Assembly (NCBI RefSeq): GCF_036689865.1
Contig: NZ_JBAHUQ010000004.1
Span: forward strand, 62,001 to 126,000
DNA length: 64,000 bases
DNA from: Magnetococcus sp. PR-3
GTDB taxonomy: Bacteria; Pseudomonadota; Magnetococcia; Magnetococcales; Magnetococcaceae
Direction: 5' to 3'
The notes below the pieces were generated by a model that saw nothing but the letters and a program-made list of their open reading frames with translations, made no database searches and was not told where the DNA came from. Every line of letters begins with the position of its first letter. The first letter of the stretch is position 1. The position numbers and the translations under genes are program-made. Below, piece after piece: positions 9,328 through 19,443 of the stretch.

Positions 9328-10401
9328 ATGACGAATGTCTCAGAGCCGCAGATTCTTGATGCCCTGCGCATGGTGGTAGATCCCGGCGTAGGTCGGGATA
9401 TTGTCTCATCGGGCTCTGTACAAAACATCAAGATTGATGGGGGGGCGGTGGAGTTTGATCTGCTGATCAGCGAAGCGACTGTACCCCATATCGAACCCTT
9501 AAAAGAACAGTGCACACAAATTTTGAGTGCCATTGCTGGCGTGGAGCGTTTAACTGTGAATATGAGTGGAAATCCTCAGCAGCAAGCTGAGCCTTTAATC
9601 CCTGGTGTCAAACAGGTCATCGCTGTGGCTTCCGGTAAAGGTGGTGTGGGTAAATCCACCACAACCATGAACTTGGCGTTGGCGCTGCATCAACAAGGTG
9701 CCCGGGTGGGTATTTTGGATGCCGATATCTATGGTCCAAGTCTGCCTCGAATGATGGGTGTGATGAGCATGCCCCGTATTGAGGCTGAAAAAGGTGAGAA
9801 GGTTACCCCCATGGAAAAATATGGGGTAAAGATCATGTCCATGGGTTTCTTCATGCCAGAAGATACACCCATGATCTGGCGCGGTCCCATGGTCGGTATG
9901 GCTGTAGAGCAGCTGTTGCGGGATATCGATTGGGGTGAGTTGGATTATATGGTGATCGATCTTCCCCCAGGGACAGGTGATGCCCAGTTGACCCTGACCC
10001 AGAAGGTTCCTTTGAGTGGTGTGGTCATTGTTTCGACCCCTCAAGATGTTGCCCTGGCCGATGTGCGTAAAGGGGTGAACATGTTTAAAAAGGTGGAGAC
10101 ACCTGTGTTGGGCATTATTGAAAATATGTCCTATTATGAGTGTTCTGAGTGCGGACATCGCGCAGAGATCTTCTCCCATGGTGGTGCTGAGAAGGAAGCG
10201 GAAAATACAGGTATGGCCTTCCTGGGTCATATTCCAATCAGCGAAGATATTCGTAAGGATTCCGACTCCGGTAAGCCCATCGTCGTTGCACGGCCTGACT
10301 CACCCCAGGCCAAGCAGTATGGTGAAATTGCCAAAGCGGTTAAAGCCAAGCTGGAAGCCGGTGGCAGTGCCCCCAAGATGCCTAAGATTGTTGTCGAATA
10401 A
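9328..10401 (+). CDS. mrp: Mrp/ApbC-type iron-sulfur cluster carrier ATPase
   Basis: An Mrp/NBP35-family P-loop ATPase that carries and delivers Fe-S clusters to apo-proteins. The N-terminal about 90 residues form a MIP18/DUF59 domain (ILDALRMVVDPGVG); next comes the deviant Walker A GKGGVGKST, a switch segment DLPPGTGDAQLT, and the CSECG motif near the C-terminus whose two cysteines bridge a cluster in the dimer. I chose the ATG at 9328 because TAGGAG lies nine bases upstream; a reading from 9271 would add 19 unlikely residues. A neighbouring Fe-S-rich Rnf operon is a natural client. Confidence 0.94.
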   Translation: MTNVSEPQILDALRMVVDPGVGRDIVSSGSVQNIKIDGGAVEFDLLISEATVPHIEPLKEQCTQILSAIAGVERLTVNMSGNPQQQAEPLIPGVKQVIAVASGKGGVGKSTTTMNLALALHQQGARVGILDADIYGPSLPRMMGVMSMPRIEAEKGEKVTPMEKYGVKIMSMGFFMPEDTPMIWRGPMVGMAVEQLLRDIDWGELDYMVIDLPPGTGDAQLTLTQKVPLSGVVIVSTPQDVALADVRKGVNMFKKVETPVLGIIENMSYYECSECGHRAEIFSHGGAEKEAENTGMAFLGHIPISEDIRKDSDSGKPIVVARPDSPQAKQYGEIAKAVKAKLEAGGSAPKMPKIVVE

Positions 10402-10437
10402 GCGCACAACAGGATCGGGTTTACCCCTGTTGCTGGA

Positions 10438-10468
10438 CGGGTGGTCTTGAATAGGCCACCCGTTTTTT
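10438..10468 (+). terminator. Terminator after mrp
   Basis: CGGGTGG (10438-10444) pairs with CCACCCG (10456-10462), followed directly by TTTTTT (10463-10468). It lies 37 bases after the mrp stop codon. Confidence 0.88.
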
Positions 10469-10544
10469 ATGGTCTAATGGGCGGCTTGTTTTTATGATAC
10501 GTGGATGCTGTTAATGACAACCTGGCGGGAGTGGTTGAGCTGTC

Positions 10545-10916
10545 ATGTCTGATCTTTTGATTCCAGAAACCGTGCTGAAAATGTTGGTGGATGGCATACG
10601 TCTACGTGCATTGATGCTGCTGTTGGCAGAAGGTGAGCTGTGTGTCTGTGAGATCAGTCATGGGCTGGATATCATACAGCCTAAGATTTCTCGTAATTTA
10701 ACACTCTTAAAGAACAGTCAACTCATACAAGGGCGCCGTGAGGGGAAATGGATCTATTATCAAATCCACCCTCAACTCCCTCTGTGGGCCATAGACCTTT
10801 TAAAAGCTGTTCATCAGGGCTTGGCGATAGATAGTCCGCACCATGAAGACCGAAAACGCTTGGATGTGATGGAAAATCGGCCAAACCGCTGTTCTTCTGA
10901 TGGTCAGTGTGGGTGA
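10545..10916 (+). CDS. ArsR/SmtB-family transcriptional repressor
   Basis: A 123-residue winged-helix repressor. The core (about residues 10-90) has the ArsR fold, with ELCVCEIS at about 27-34 matching the ELCVC(D/E)L arsenite/metal-binding motif of ArsR, followed by the recognition helix region QPKISRNLTLLKNSQLI and the wing RREGKWIYY. The C-terminal tail holds two more cysteines (CSSDGQC). No arsenic resistance gene is next to it; its partner is the CxxC protein that follows by 10 bases. Ligand could be arsenite or another thiophilic species. Confidence 0.9.
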   Translation: MSDLLIPETVLKMLVDGIRLRALMLLLAEGELCVCEISHGLDIIQPKISRNLTLLKNSQLIQGRREGKWIYYQIHPQLPLWAIDLLKAVHQGLAIDSPHHEDRKRLDVMENRPNRCSSDGQCG

Positions 10917-10926
10917 GGAGAGAGCT

Positions 10927-11172
10927 GTGAAGCATATTATGGTTCTGGGCAGTGGTTGTAAAAGCTGCAAAACCACCTGTGACCTTATTGAGATGCATGC
11001 CGAACGGTTAGGGGTAGAGATTGATCTTCACCATAGTGGAGACCCTGACCTTATGCGTCGCTACCAGATGCGATCCATGCCGGGTGTGGTGGTTGATCAC
11101 ACGTTGGTTCATTGTGGCGGGTTGCCGGATCAAGAGGATATTGAAGCATGGTTGCAGGATGACGCGTGCTAG
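10927..11172 (+). CDS. Small thioredoxin-like CxxC protein
   Basis: An 81-residue thioredoxin_3-like redox protein. The motif GSGCKSCKT near the N-terminus carries the two active cysteines, MPGVVVDH holds the conserved cis-proline region, and a glycine-containing GGLP segment leads into the last helix. I prefer the GTG at 10927, preceded by GAGGAGAG (10915-10922), over the ATG at 10900 that would overlap arsR. Co-transcription with the ArsR-type repressor suggests thiol chemistry on the metal/metalloid sensed, as seen when such proteins accompany ars genes. That link is inference. Confidence 0.83.
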   Translation: MKHIMVLGSGCKSCKTTCDLIEMHAERLGVEIDLHHSGDPDLMRRYQMRSMPGVVVDHTLVHCGGLPDQEDIEAWLQDDAC

Positions 11173-11790
11173 CTACCAGCCAATAATCCATATGAGTGGT
11201 GTGTAGATCAGGAGTTTAATCCATTCACTCACCACTGTTCTTAGGGTTAGGGTATCTTTCCACCACGGTGTATCTGGACGTTTGAGTTTAAAGTAGCCTT
11301 GGCTGCTGATGACATGAACCTGCATATCTTGGGCTGCAAATAAGCGTGTTGCTAAAATACGCGCCCGGCGGGTGTGGTAGGGGTCCGTCACCAAAAGAAT
11401 CTTATTATAAGCCCCTGGCTTGAGATGTGTGCGTACTGTCCGTAAATCCTCATGGGTGCTGAGGGTCGCGCCAAGTATGTGTACATCTGGCCGCTTAAAA
11501 TCGCAGATGTTGCAGTAATAGCGCCCAATTTGTTGGAGCGTTAAGCGGTTATCCCCAACAAAAATTAATTGTGGTGCCCACCCCTGGTCAAGTAGGGCAA
11601 AACCTTTTTTGGGGCGGGTCGGAATGCCACCACCCAGCACCACAATCGCATCGGCCATCACCGGTTGATCGTTGGTGATTAACCAATGTGCCGCCTGTTT
11701 CCAATCGTCCCGCCAGATCATCAAACTGATCCATATCATTGGCCCAAACAGCAACACAAGCTTGGCCAGGGTTTTATACCGGTGTGGCAT
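11173..11790 (-). CDS. DUF218 (SanA/ElyC/YdcF-like) membrane-anchored protein
   Basis: A 205-residue DUF218 protein. After an N-terminal membrane anchor (about 8-24) it shows the family hallmarks ADAIVVLGGG, LLDQGWAPQLIFVGDN and LLVTDPYHTRRARILATRLF. Family members such as SanA and ElyC influence envelope integrity and peptidoglycan metabolism, but no reaction is firmly known. A second hydrophobic segment closes the C-terminus. Its stop codon abuts the stop of the convergent thioredoxin-like gene with no space between. Confidence 0.88.
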   Translation of the reverse strand: MPHRYKTLAKLVLLFGPMIWISLMIWRDDWKQAAHWLITNDQPVMADAIVVLGGGIPTRPKKGFALLDQGWAPQLIFVGDNRLTLQQIGRYYCNICDFKRPDVHILGATLSTHEDLRTVRTHLKPGAYNKILLVTDPYHTRRARILATRLFAAQDMQVHVISSQGYFKLKRPDTPWWKDTLTLRTVVSEWIKLLIYTPLIWIIGW

Positions 11791-12144
11791 AATAATTTAA
11801 TAATAAAAAGCGTCGGTTAGGTGATGTCATTTTTTGTTCTCTCCCAAGTAGTTCCTGGTGCCATGTTACCCTGATTCACGCGTAGAAGGGGTAGAATATC
11901 TACAGCGTGTGGCATGGGTGACGTAATCAGGTTACATCCTTACGGGTCACGCTCAAGCATGGGGCGGGTCGGTCTGGTCGCCAAGGACTGCTTACAACCA
12001 CGATCAAAGCCGGATTAAGCATAACAAGTGGGTGATCGGTGTCCTAGGTGTTTAGGGTAGGGTGTGTTGAACACAAGCGGTGCAGATTCAGTTTTTTAGA
12101 TAGGGAAGGGGCCTTCCCTTGGAACGAGAGGATACCTTTGGGTT
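11791..12144. promoter_or_regulatory. Divergent control region with a GC palindrome
   Basis: No gene. It separates the DUF218 gene (minus) and the methyltransferase gene (plus), so two promoters should lie here. Shortly before the methyltransferase start an inverted repeat AGGGAAGG (12102-12109) / CCTTCCCT (12112-12119) forms a compact hairpin or an operator-like palindrome. No T tract follows on either strand. Confidence 0.4.
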
Positions 12145-12912
12145 ATGCAAGCAGATATTAAGGCCAAGCAATCATGGCAGGCTGATCTTTACGCCAATCA
12201 CGGGGGGTATGTGGCTGAGCTGGGCAGGCCGCTGCTGGCGTTGCTTGGAGAGGTGAACGGAAAGAAGGTGCTTGATTTAGGGTGTGGTGATGGGGTGTTG
12301 GCGGCCCAGTTGATGGCGCAGGGCGCCCATGTGGTGGGGTTGGATAGCTCTTCAGAACTGCTTGAACAGGCTTCTAAAAAAGGGGTGAAGGTGGTTCAGG
12401 CCGATGGTCAGCATTTTACCCTGTCCCACGAGTTTGATGCTGTCTTGAGCAATGCGGCACTGCACTGGATGCCCCAAGCCGATGCTGTGTTGCGGTCGGT
12501 TCATGCGCATTTAAGATCAAAGGGTCGGTTTGTTGGGGAGTTTGGGGGCTATGGTAATGTGGCGGCGATTATAACGGCCATTAATGGTGTGCTGAAACAG
12601 CATAATCCTAACCATACCGCTCAGCACCCATGGTTCTTTCCCACCCCTGAAAACTACCGGCAGTTATTGGAAAAAGCAGGGTTTGTGGTCGAGAATATTC
12701 AGCTGACCCCACGGCCAACACCTTTGGGTGAAGGGATACGTGGATGGCTATCAACCTTTGCGGACCCTTTTTTGGCCTTAGCACCGGATATGGATCGTGA
12801 TCACTTTTATGCCGAAGTGGAGGCTTTGCTTAAACCGTGTCTCATGGATACAAGCGGCAACTGGATGGCGGATTATGTGCGGTTGCGTTTTGTGGCACAC
12901 CGAGCAACGTAG
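12145..12912 (+). CDS. Class I SAM-dependent methyltransferase
   Basis: A 255-residue Rossmann methyltransferase of the UbiE/trans-aconitate type. Motif I is VLDLGCGDGVLAAQL (about residues 45-60), the acidic residue after strand 2 is in VVGLDSS, and the motif II region is AVLSNAALHWM, where LHW is typical of trans-aconitate or malonyl-ACP methyltransferase-like enzymes. The substrate is not identifiable. A GAGAGG lies upstream of the ATG. It is a single gene. Confidence 0.88.
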   Translation: MQADIKAKQSWQADLYANHGGYVAELGRPLLALLGEVNGKKVLDLGCGDGVLAAQLMAQGAHVVGLDSSSELLEQASKKGVKVVQADGQHFTLSHEFDAVLSNAALHWMPQADAVLRSVHAHLRSKGRFVGEFGGYGNVAAIITAINGVLKQHNPNHTAQHPWFFPTPENYRQLLEKAGFVVENIQLTPRPTPLGEGIRGWLSTFADPFLALAPDMDRDHFYAEVEALLKPCLMDTSGNWMADYVRLRFVAHRAT

Positions 12913-13099
12913 AAGTAAAGGCGTGGGCGTCGGCGTTATCACATTCGCCTCTAATAAGAAGAACCCCGCTTTGGGCAATGGGGACAAAGGGGTAGTCCTG
13001 GTAGCCTGCTGAAGGGGGGGGAACGCACCTGTACCGGTCAGGCTGGGGTGGTGATGTGGTATCAATTCAGGCGTTGTATCGGGTTTGGTCGATACAACG

Positions 13100-15745
13100 T
13101 TAGCCGCCATAACGTAAAATGGTATCAAGCAAGCTGCGTTTACTGATGGGCTTGGTTAAATAAGCATTGCAGCCTGCCTTAAGGGCGAGCTGCTCATCCT
13201 GCTCCAATGTGTGGGCGGTTAGGGCCACAATCGGGATATGGGGTGTGCCCATGGAACGTTCCCAGTTGCGAATTTGACGGGTGGCTTCCAGGCCATCCAT
13301 CTGCGGCATTTGAATATCCATAAGGATGAGGTCGTAGTTTTTGCCAGACTGGATCTGGTCCAGTGCCTGCTGCCCGTCGGTGACTTGCTCAACGTGGTGG
13401 GGGGTTTGGCTTAAAAATGCGGTGATCACCAGCGCATTGGAGTCGATATCTTCCGCCAGCAGGATAGAGCATGCACAGGGGCTAGATGGGGCAGGTTGGG
13501 GTGGCTCGTTACCTGCTGTTGTCTCATTCTCTGCTTCGTATGTGAGCAGGGGTAGGGTGAAGTTGAAGACACTGCCCTGGCTTAGCTTGCTCTCTACCCA
13601 GATTTTACCCCCTGCACGGTCAACCAGCTTTTTACATAAACAGAGACCTAAACCCATACCGCCAAAAGCTCGGGTTTGGCTGCCGTCAACCTGGGTGAAT
13701 GGGGCGAAAATGGTCTGTTGTTGCTCAGGGGGAATCCCCAAACCCGTGTCCCAGACTGAAAAATGTATATGACAGGGGGCTGTTAGTGAGATCTGTAAAA
13801 TGACCTCACCTTGCTCGGTAAACTTAAGCGCGTTATCCAGCAGATGATCTAAAATCTGTTGCCAGCGTTTGGGGTCCCCCATCACCTGCTCGGGCACGGC
13901 TGGATCAATACGGTGGAAGAGTGTTAACCCTTTATCCATGGCGCGTGAAAGATGACGCTGAATACAGGTGTGTGCCAGTGTTTGCAGGTCGATCGGGTTG
14001 TAATACATAAGCATGGTACCCGACTCAATCTGGGTAAGGTCTAAAATATCCTCTATAAGAGCCAGCAGATCCATGCCGGATTGGTTAATGACCGCAAGCT
14101 GTGTTTTCTGTTTTTCATGCATGGATGAGTCTAGGAGTACATCGGTCATGCCCAAAATGGCATTTAAAGGGGTGCGAATTTCATGGCTCATCACCGCTAA
14201 AAAAGCACTCTTTGCACGGTTGGCCTGCTCCGCCTGTTTCCGGGCATCTTCAAGCTGCTGCTGGGTCTTAATGCGCTCGGTTACATCATGAATAATGGCA
14301 TAGAGGTGCCTCTGGTTCTGGATGGTGATGGGGCCAGAGTACATTTCAATATGACGGGTCTGCCCGGATGCTAACCGATGCTGGCAGTGTAGGGGGGATT
14401 GGGTGCTGCGACTGGCTTGAGACATCTCCTGTTCTATACGTGTGGGGTGAGAGAGGCTTAGATCATAAATTCTTAGTTGGCATAGGGCAGCATGGCTATA
14501 CCCATAAAAGTGCTGGGCACTGGGGTTGGCATCTTCAATCTGCCCATTTTTGGGGTTGATTAATAGCTCCACAGCTTGGCTACCTTCAAAGAGGGCACGG
14601 TAGCGGGATTCACTCTCCTGTGCGGTTTCCAAAGCTTGTTTTAACTGCTGGTGGGTTTGATGTAGGGCAACATGCATGCTGCGCAAAGATAAATGCCGCC
14701 ATAGGGCCAAGAGTAAGGTTGTGGCCAACAGGACCAGGACACCCGCCCAAAGTATATGCTGGATATCATAGGTATCGTGGTGTGTTGGGGGGGCATAAAT
14801 AAAAGCGTCGAGATCTAGGGAACGATCAACAATGCCTAATGTTTGATAGGTCTCGGCAATACGTTGAATGCGCTCTGGGTTGATGTGCCCCAATGTCACC
14901 ATATCCGGGAGTATGAGCTGTCGTAGAGTTTGGGCTTCATAGGTTAACTGTTGTGTGGATTTTTTGCTGGCATAGCGCTTTTGGATAAGCTCGATCATCT
15001 CATCCACATGGTTAAACGCGTACTGCCAACCTTTGAGGGATGCCCGCCTAAAGGCTGCGACCTGTTTGGGGTTGTCTTTTAAAAATGCCTGTGTAGTGAA
15101 AAGGCTATCTCCATAGAAATCGACCCCATAATCAAAGGGTTTTAGCATGTCGACAGCGATATTTTTGCTGTTAAATATAAAGGGTTGGTTGGCCATGCTG
15201 CCATTGATGACATCGATCTCGCCAGAGATCAGTTTTTCATTGGCGCGCCAATCCTTGGATAGAATGAACAGCTTTTTGGGATCAATACCTTCCTGTCGGA
15301 ACATGGCCAAAAACTCAGCCAGTTCACTCCGGTTCAGCATTATTTTTTTTCCAATTAAATCAGCTGGTTTTGTAATGTTTTGGTCGGCTTTAAACATAAG
15401 AGCGCGGGTTGAGTGCTGGATGATCACGCTTAATAAGACCAAGGGCTTGCCATCAATGCGTTTTTTAATGAGTTCGGAAGCCAGGATGCCAAACTCAGCC
15501 CGTCCACTCAGCACCTCTTGATCCACCTGGATCTGAGGGCCTCCTTGGCGGATTTCAACCTCTAGCCCCTCTTCACGATAAAACCCCTTCTCCAGTGCCG
15601 CGTAATAGCCTGCAAACTGAAACTGGTGAAACCATTTGAGCTGTAACACCACATTCTGCTTGGCTAAGGCTGAGGTGGGTATGATACCAATCAACGCCAG
15701 GACAAGCGTCATACAAGAGAAAAGGTATGGTATACGCATCGGCAT
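13100..15745 (-). CDS. Hybrid histidine kinase with periplasmic NMT1/THI5-like domain
   Basis: An 881-residue membrane sensor. After a signal peptide (about 1-28) comes a periplasmic solute-binding domain of the NMT1/THI5-like type (about 30-300; LKWFHQFQFAGYYAALEKGFY is characteristic), a transmembrane helix (about 330-348), a PAS domain (about 385-490), a dimerisation domain with His at about 519 in SHEIRTPLNA, an HATPase domain, and a C-terminal receiver with Asp at about 809 in LMDIQMPQMDG. NMT1/THI5 domains bind thiamine-pyrimidine precursors or similar ligands, so a small-molecule signal is likely. No cognate regulator is adjacent. Confidence 0.93.
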   Translation of the reverse strand: MPMRIPYLFSCMTLVLALIGIIPTSALAKQNVVLQLKWFHQFQFAGYYAALEKGFYREEGLEVEIRQGGPQIQVDQEVLSGRAEFGILASELIKKRIDGKPLVLLSVIIQHSTRALMFKADQNITKPADLIGKKIMLNRSELAEFLAMFRQEGIDPKKLFILSKDWRANEKLISGEIDVINGSMANQPFIFNSKNIAVDMLKPFDYGVDFYGDSLFTTQAFLKDNPKQVAAFRRASLKGWQYAFNHVDEMIELIQKRYASKKSTQQLTYEAQTLRQLILPDMVTLGHINPERIQRIAETYQTLGIVDRSLDLDAFIYAPPTHHDTYDIQHILWAGVLVLLATTLLLALWRHLSLRSMHVALHQTHQQLKQALETAQESESRYRALFEGSQAVELLINPKNGQIEDANPSAQHFYGYSHAALCQLRIYDLSLSHPTRIEQEMSQASRSTQSPLHCQHRLASGQTRHIEMYSGPITIQNQRHLYAIIHDVTERIKTQQQLEDARKQAEQANRAKSAFLAVMSHEIRTPLNAILGMTDVLLDSSMHEKQKTQLAVINQSGMDLLALIEDILDLTQIESGTMLMYYNPIDLQTLAHTCIQRHLSRAMDKGLTLFHRIDPAVPEQVMGDPKRWQQILDHLLDNALKFTEQGEVILQISLTAPCHIHFSVWDTGLGIPPEQQQTIFAPFTQVDGSQTRAFGGMGLGLCLCKKLVDRAGGKIWVESKLSQGSVFNFTLPLLTYEAENETTAGNEPPQPAPSSPCACSILLAEDIDSNALVITAFLSQTPHHVEQVTDGQQALDQIQSGKNYDLILMDIQMPQMDGLEATRQIRNWERSMGTPHIPIVALTAHTLEQDEQLALKAGCNAYLTKPISKRSLLDTILRYGG

Positions 15746-15968
15746 GACAAATGCTGATCCTCTTCAGTCACAAAGTTCTGCATTGGTGTGTTCTACCTCA
15801 ACCTGTTGGTCCTCAGATCCTTAGATTAGGAATAAAGGTATAAGTTCTAGCCGGTGGCTTACCTGGGCATGGAGAGCAGGTTGGGTGTCGGGTGTAAGGG
15901 GATGGATGATGAGAGGTGGAAGGCGAGGGAGGGATGAGCTAAGTGGGGGTATGCGGGTGGGTAAAAAA

Positions 15969-15998
15969 AAGGGTGTGTCCATGGGGACACACCCTTTT
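15969..15998 (-). terminator. Terminator after aspartate aminotransferase
   Basis: GGGTGTGTCC (15971-15980) and GGACACACCC (15985-15994) form a perfect ten-base stem with an ATGG loop, flanked by A8 (15963-15970) and TTTT. On the minus strand it is followed by a run of T, downstream of the aminotransferase stop. Confidence 0.92.
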
Positions 15999-16025
15999 CT
16001 ACGATAAAAAGCTTAACCGTATGGT

Positions 16026-17231
16026 TTAGCTGTTTAGCTGTTTAGCGACTTTTTCAATGCGATCCATAGCTTTAACCAGATCTTCCATGCTGGTGGCATA
16101 GGAGAGACGCAGGTAAGGGTCTAGACCAAAGGCCACACCTGGAACCACAGCTACGCCCTCAGCTTCCAGCATCCAGGAGGCCAATGCTACAGTATCTTTT
16201 AGGTCGGTGCCATCTGGTGCTTTTTTACCAACCAGGCCCGCAACATTGGGGTACACATAGAAAGCACCCTCTGGGGTCAGGCAGCTTACACCAGGCATGG
16301 CGTTAAGACGGCCAACCACATAGTCACGGCGCTCTTTAAAGGCTTTGAGCATAGGCTCAACACAATCCTGAGGTCCGGTGATCGCTTCCAAAGCGCCTTT
16401 CATGGCGAAAGAGGTTGCGTTGGAGGTGCTTTGCCCCTGGATCTTGGCCATGGCTTTAATGACATCTGCGGGACCGACGGCATAACCAATACGCCAACCG
16501 GTCATGGAGTAGGCTTTGGCCACACCATTAAGAATAACGGTGCGATCTTGCAGATCAGGTGCAACCTTGACCAGCGTGGCGAACTCAAAACCGTCATAGA
16601 CAATTTTTTCATAGATGTCGTCACTGATCACCCAGACATGAGGATGCTTACGCAGAACCTCCGCAATGGCTTTCAGCTCGGCAATACTATAGGCATTGCC
16701 TGTGGGGTTGGAAGGGGAGTTGATCACCACAAATTTGGTGCGTGAGGTGATGGCACCTTCCAGCTCAGCTGGGGTTAGTTTAAAGCCATTGCTCTCTTGG
16801 GTGTTGACGATGACAGGCGTACCATCGGCCAGCAATGTCATGTCAGGGTAGGAGACCCAATAAGGGGCTGGAATGATAACCTCATCCCCTTCATTCAGCG
16901 TAGCTTGTGCCAAATTGAAGAAGGCTTGTTTACCACCCACGGTAACCACGGTGTTATCCGCAGTGTAGTCACAGCCTGTCTCATCCACATATTTTTTGGC
17001 GATGGCGGTGCGCAGCTCTGGCATGCCTGCAACGGCGACATATTTGGTGTAGCCTTCATTCAAGGCTTCGATAGCCGCTTGTTTAATGTGATCGGGCGTG
17101 TCAAAGTCGGGCTCGCCGGAACCGAGGCCAATAACATCACGTCCGGCTGCCTTAAGCTCTTTGGCCTTGGCAGTTACTGCCAATGTCGCAGAGGGTTTAA
17201 CCTTGGCAACACGATTCGACAAAATACCCAT
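16026..17231 (-). CDS. aatA: Aspartate aminotransferase, PLP-dependent class I
   Basis: A 401-residue fold-type I aminotransferase that interconverts aspartate and oxaloacetate with glutamate/2-oxoglutarate. The start motif GLGSGEPDFDTP, the NSPSNPTGNAYS segment, SDDIYEKIVYDGF and the PLP lysine region NGVAKAYSMTGWRIGYA (Lys in GVAKAYSM) are those of subgroup Ib aspartate aminotransferases, which often also accept prephenate. GGAG lies upstream of the ATG. It is transcribed alone and has its own terminator. Confidence 0.94.
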   Translation of the reverse strand: MGILSNRVAKVKPSATLAVTAKAKELKAAGRDVIGLGSGEPDFDTPDHIKQAAIEALNEGYTKYVAVAGMPELRTAIAKKYVDETGCDYTADNTVVTVGGKQAFFNLAQATLNEGDEVIIPAPYWVSYPDMTLLADGTPVIVNTQESNGFKLTPAELEGAITSRTKFVVINSPSNPTGNAYSIAELKAIAEVLRKHPHVWVISDDIYEKIVYDGFEFATLVKVAPDLQDRTVILNGVAKAYSMTGWRIGYAVGPADVIKAMAKIQGQSTSNATSFAMKGALEAITGPQDCVEPMLKAFKERRDYVVGRLNAMPGVSCLTPEGAFYVYPNVAGLVGKKAPDGTDLKDTVALASWMLEAEGVAVVPGVAFGLDPYLRLSYATSMEDLVKAMDRIEKVAKQLNS

Positions 17232-17335
17232 GATTCACGAAACTCCTATACGTTATAAGAAGATGACCCGCCCTTTATACGCTTACTGTCATGCGCTTTC
17301 AACACCCATGTTGGTAACAGAAGTGGAGCTTTCCC

Positions 17336-19369
17336 ATGCGTGCTGATCTTGCTCGCTTTGATCTGGTTTCTGAGTATGAACCCCAGGGGGATCAGCCACA
17401 GGCGATTGAACAGCTTGTGGATGGTTTGGAAGAAAACCTAAAAGATCAGGTTCTGCTTGGGGTTACCGGTTCTGGTAAGACCTTTACCATGGCCAATGTT
17501 ATCGAGCGCTCTGGCCGCCCCGCAATCATTTTGGCCCACAACAAAACCCTGGCGGGGCAGTTGTATGGCGAGATGAAAGCCTTTTTTCCAAATAATGCGG
17601 TGGAATATTTTGTCTCTTATTATGACTACTACCAGCCTGAAGCCTATGTCCCCCGTACCGATACCTTCATTGAGAAGGATAGCTCCATCAATGAACAGAT
17701 TGACCGTATGCGCCATGCTGCAACCCGTGCCCTGCTTACCCGGCGGGATGTCATCATTGTCGCGTCGGTCTCCTGTATTTACGGTTTAGGTTCGCCAGAG
17801 TCTTATGAAGCGATGTCTTTGGAGCTGGAGGTGGACCAGGAGATCGAGCAACGTGAGATCATTCGTAAGCTGGTGGCCATGCAGTATCAGCGCAATGATA
17901 TCGATTTTCAGCGGGGTACTTTCCGGGTTCGGGGGGATACCCTTGAAATTTTTCCTGCCCATGAGGATGCCCGTGCGATCCGGGTTGAGCTGTTTGGGGA
18001 TTTGGTGGATCGTATCAGTGAAGTCGATCCATTAACGGGGGAGAACTATGGCGCGGCGCCCAGTGCGGCATTTTTTCCGGCCAGTCACTATGTGACCCAG
18101 CGTTCCACCATCGTACAAGCTCTGGAGGGCATTAAAACAGAGCTTAAAAGTCGGTTGGAGGATTTCCACAAACATGGCCACTTACTGGAAGCCCAGCGTC
18201 TGGAAAACCGAACCCGCCAGGATCTGGAAATGTTGCAGGAGTTGGGTTACTGCACAGGTATTGAGAACTACAGCCGCTTTTTAACCGGACGCAAACCTGG
18301 CGCACCCCCGCCCACACTGTTTGAATATCTCCCTGAAGATGCGTTGCTGTTTGTGGATGAGAGTCATGTGACCATCTCACAGGTACGGGCAATGTATCGG
18401 GGGGACCGTTCACGAAAAAGCACCTTGGTGGAGTATGGGTTCCGTCTACCTTCGGCCATGGATAACCGTCCTTTACAATTTGAAGAGTGGGAGGATATGC
18501 GTCCCCACACCATTCATGTCTCCGCGACCCCAGCTCAATGGGAACTGGACCAGGCCGATGGACGGGTGGTTGAGCAGATTATTCGTCCTACGGGTCTGAT
18601 CGATCCTGAGGTTGAAATACGGCCTGTGGAGCATCAAGTTGATGATCTGATCCATGAGATCAAAAAGGTTATTACCCATGGTCATCGTATTCTGGCCACC
18701 ACCTTAACCAAGCGTATGGCGGAAGATTTAACCGACTATTTGGTGGATCTGGATATCAAAGTGCGTTATCTGCACTCGGATATCGATACCATTGAGCGTA
18801 TGGAAATTATTCGTGATCTACGCTTGGGTGAGTTTGATGTGTTGATTGGTATTAACCTGTTACGGGAGGGGCTGGATATTCCTGAGGTGGGTTTGGTGGC
18901 GATCTTAGATGCTGATAAAGAGGGCTTTTTGCGTTCAGAAACCTCCTTGGTACAGACCATTGGCCGGGCGGCCCGAAACGTGGACGGTCGGGTCATCCTT
19001 TATGCCGATAAGCGAACCGGTTCAATCGAACGGGCGTTGGCGGAGACGGATCGGCGCCGGGCCATACAGATCCGCTACAATGAAGAGCATGGCATTATAC
19101 CCCAGTCCGTTCGACGTGAGGTGTCGGATGTTATGGGAGAGATGATGGAGACGGGCTCGGCATCTGGTGCCAAAGGGCGGGGGAAAAAGGGGAAAGGTCA
19201 GGCCAAGTCCCAAGTGGATCGTATGCAACCCCTGGCTGGAAAAGCGTTGGAAAAACGCATTAAAGAGCTGGAAAAAGAGATGCATGATGCCGCTTCAGAT
19301 CTGAACTTTGAACAGGCGGCTCTCTTCCGTGATCAAATCCTTGAACTGGAGAAAACGGCACTGCTGTAA
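17336..19369 (+). CDS. uvrB: Excinuclease ABC subunit B
   Basis: UvrB is the damage-verifying helicase-like subunit of nucleotide excision repair. The 677-residue protein shows Walker [11 protein letters not shown] near residue 42, the beta-hairpin region [12 protein letters not shown] (about 100), Walker [10 protein letters not shown] (about 338), helicase motif [11 protein letters not shown] (about 540) and a C-terminal UVR domain (about 635-670) that contacts UvrC. A Gly/Lys-rich linker ([12 protein letters not shown]) precedes the UVR domain. GGAG precedes the ATG. It diverges from aatA with about 100 bases between. Confidence 0.98.
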   Translation: MRADLARFDLVSEYEPQGDQPQAIEQLVDGLEENLKDQVLLGVTGSGKTFTMANVIERSGRPAIILAHNKTLAGQLYGEMKAFFPNNAVEYFVSYYDYYQPEAYVPRTDTFIEKDSSINEQIDRMRHAATRALLTRRDVIIVASVSCIYGLGSPESYEAMSLELEVDQEIEQREIIRKLVAMQYQRNDIDFQRGTFRVRGDTLEIFPAHEDARAIRVELFGDLVDRISEVDPLTGENYGAAPSAAFFPASHYVTQRSTIVQALEGIKTELKSRLEDFHKHGHLLEAQRLENRTRQDLEMLQELGYCTGIENYSRFLTGRKPGAPPPTLFEYLPEDALLFVDESHVTISQVRAMYRGDRSRKSTLVEYGFRLPSAMDNRPLQFEEWEDMRPHTIHVSATPAQWELDQADGRVVEQIIRPTGLIDPEVEIRPVEHQVDDLIHEIKKVITHGHRILATTLTKRMAEDLTDYLVDLDIKVRYLHSDIDTIERMEIIRDLRLGEFDVLIGINLLREGLDIPEVGLVAILDADKEGFLRSETSLVQTIGRAARNVDGRVILYADKRTGSIERALAETDRRRAIQIRYNEEHGIIPQSVRREVSDVMGEMMETGSASGAKGRGKKGKGQAKSQVDRMQPLAGKALEKRIKELEKEMHDAASDLNFEQAALFRDQILELEKTALL

Positions 19370-19443
19370 CGAAGGTACTGACCTATGGGGCCGATTAGGT
19401 GGGCTGAAGTCGCCGAGTTATGGGTCAAAATAGGGTGGTGACC

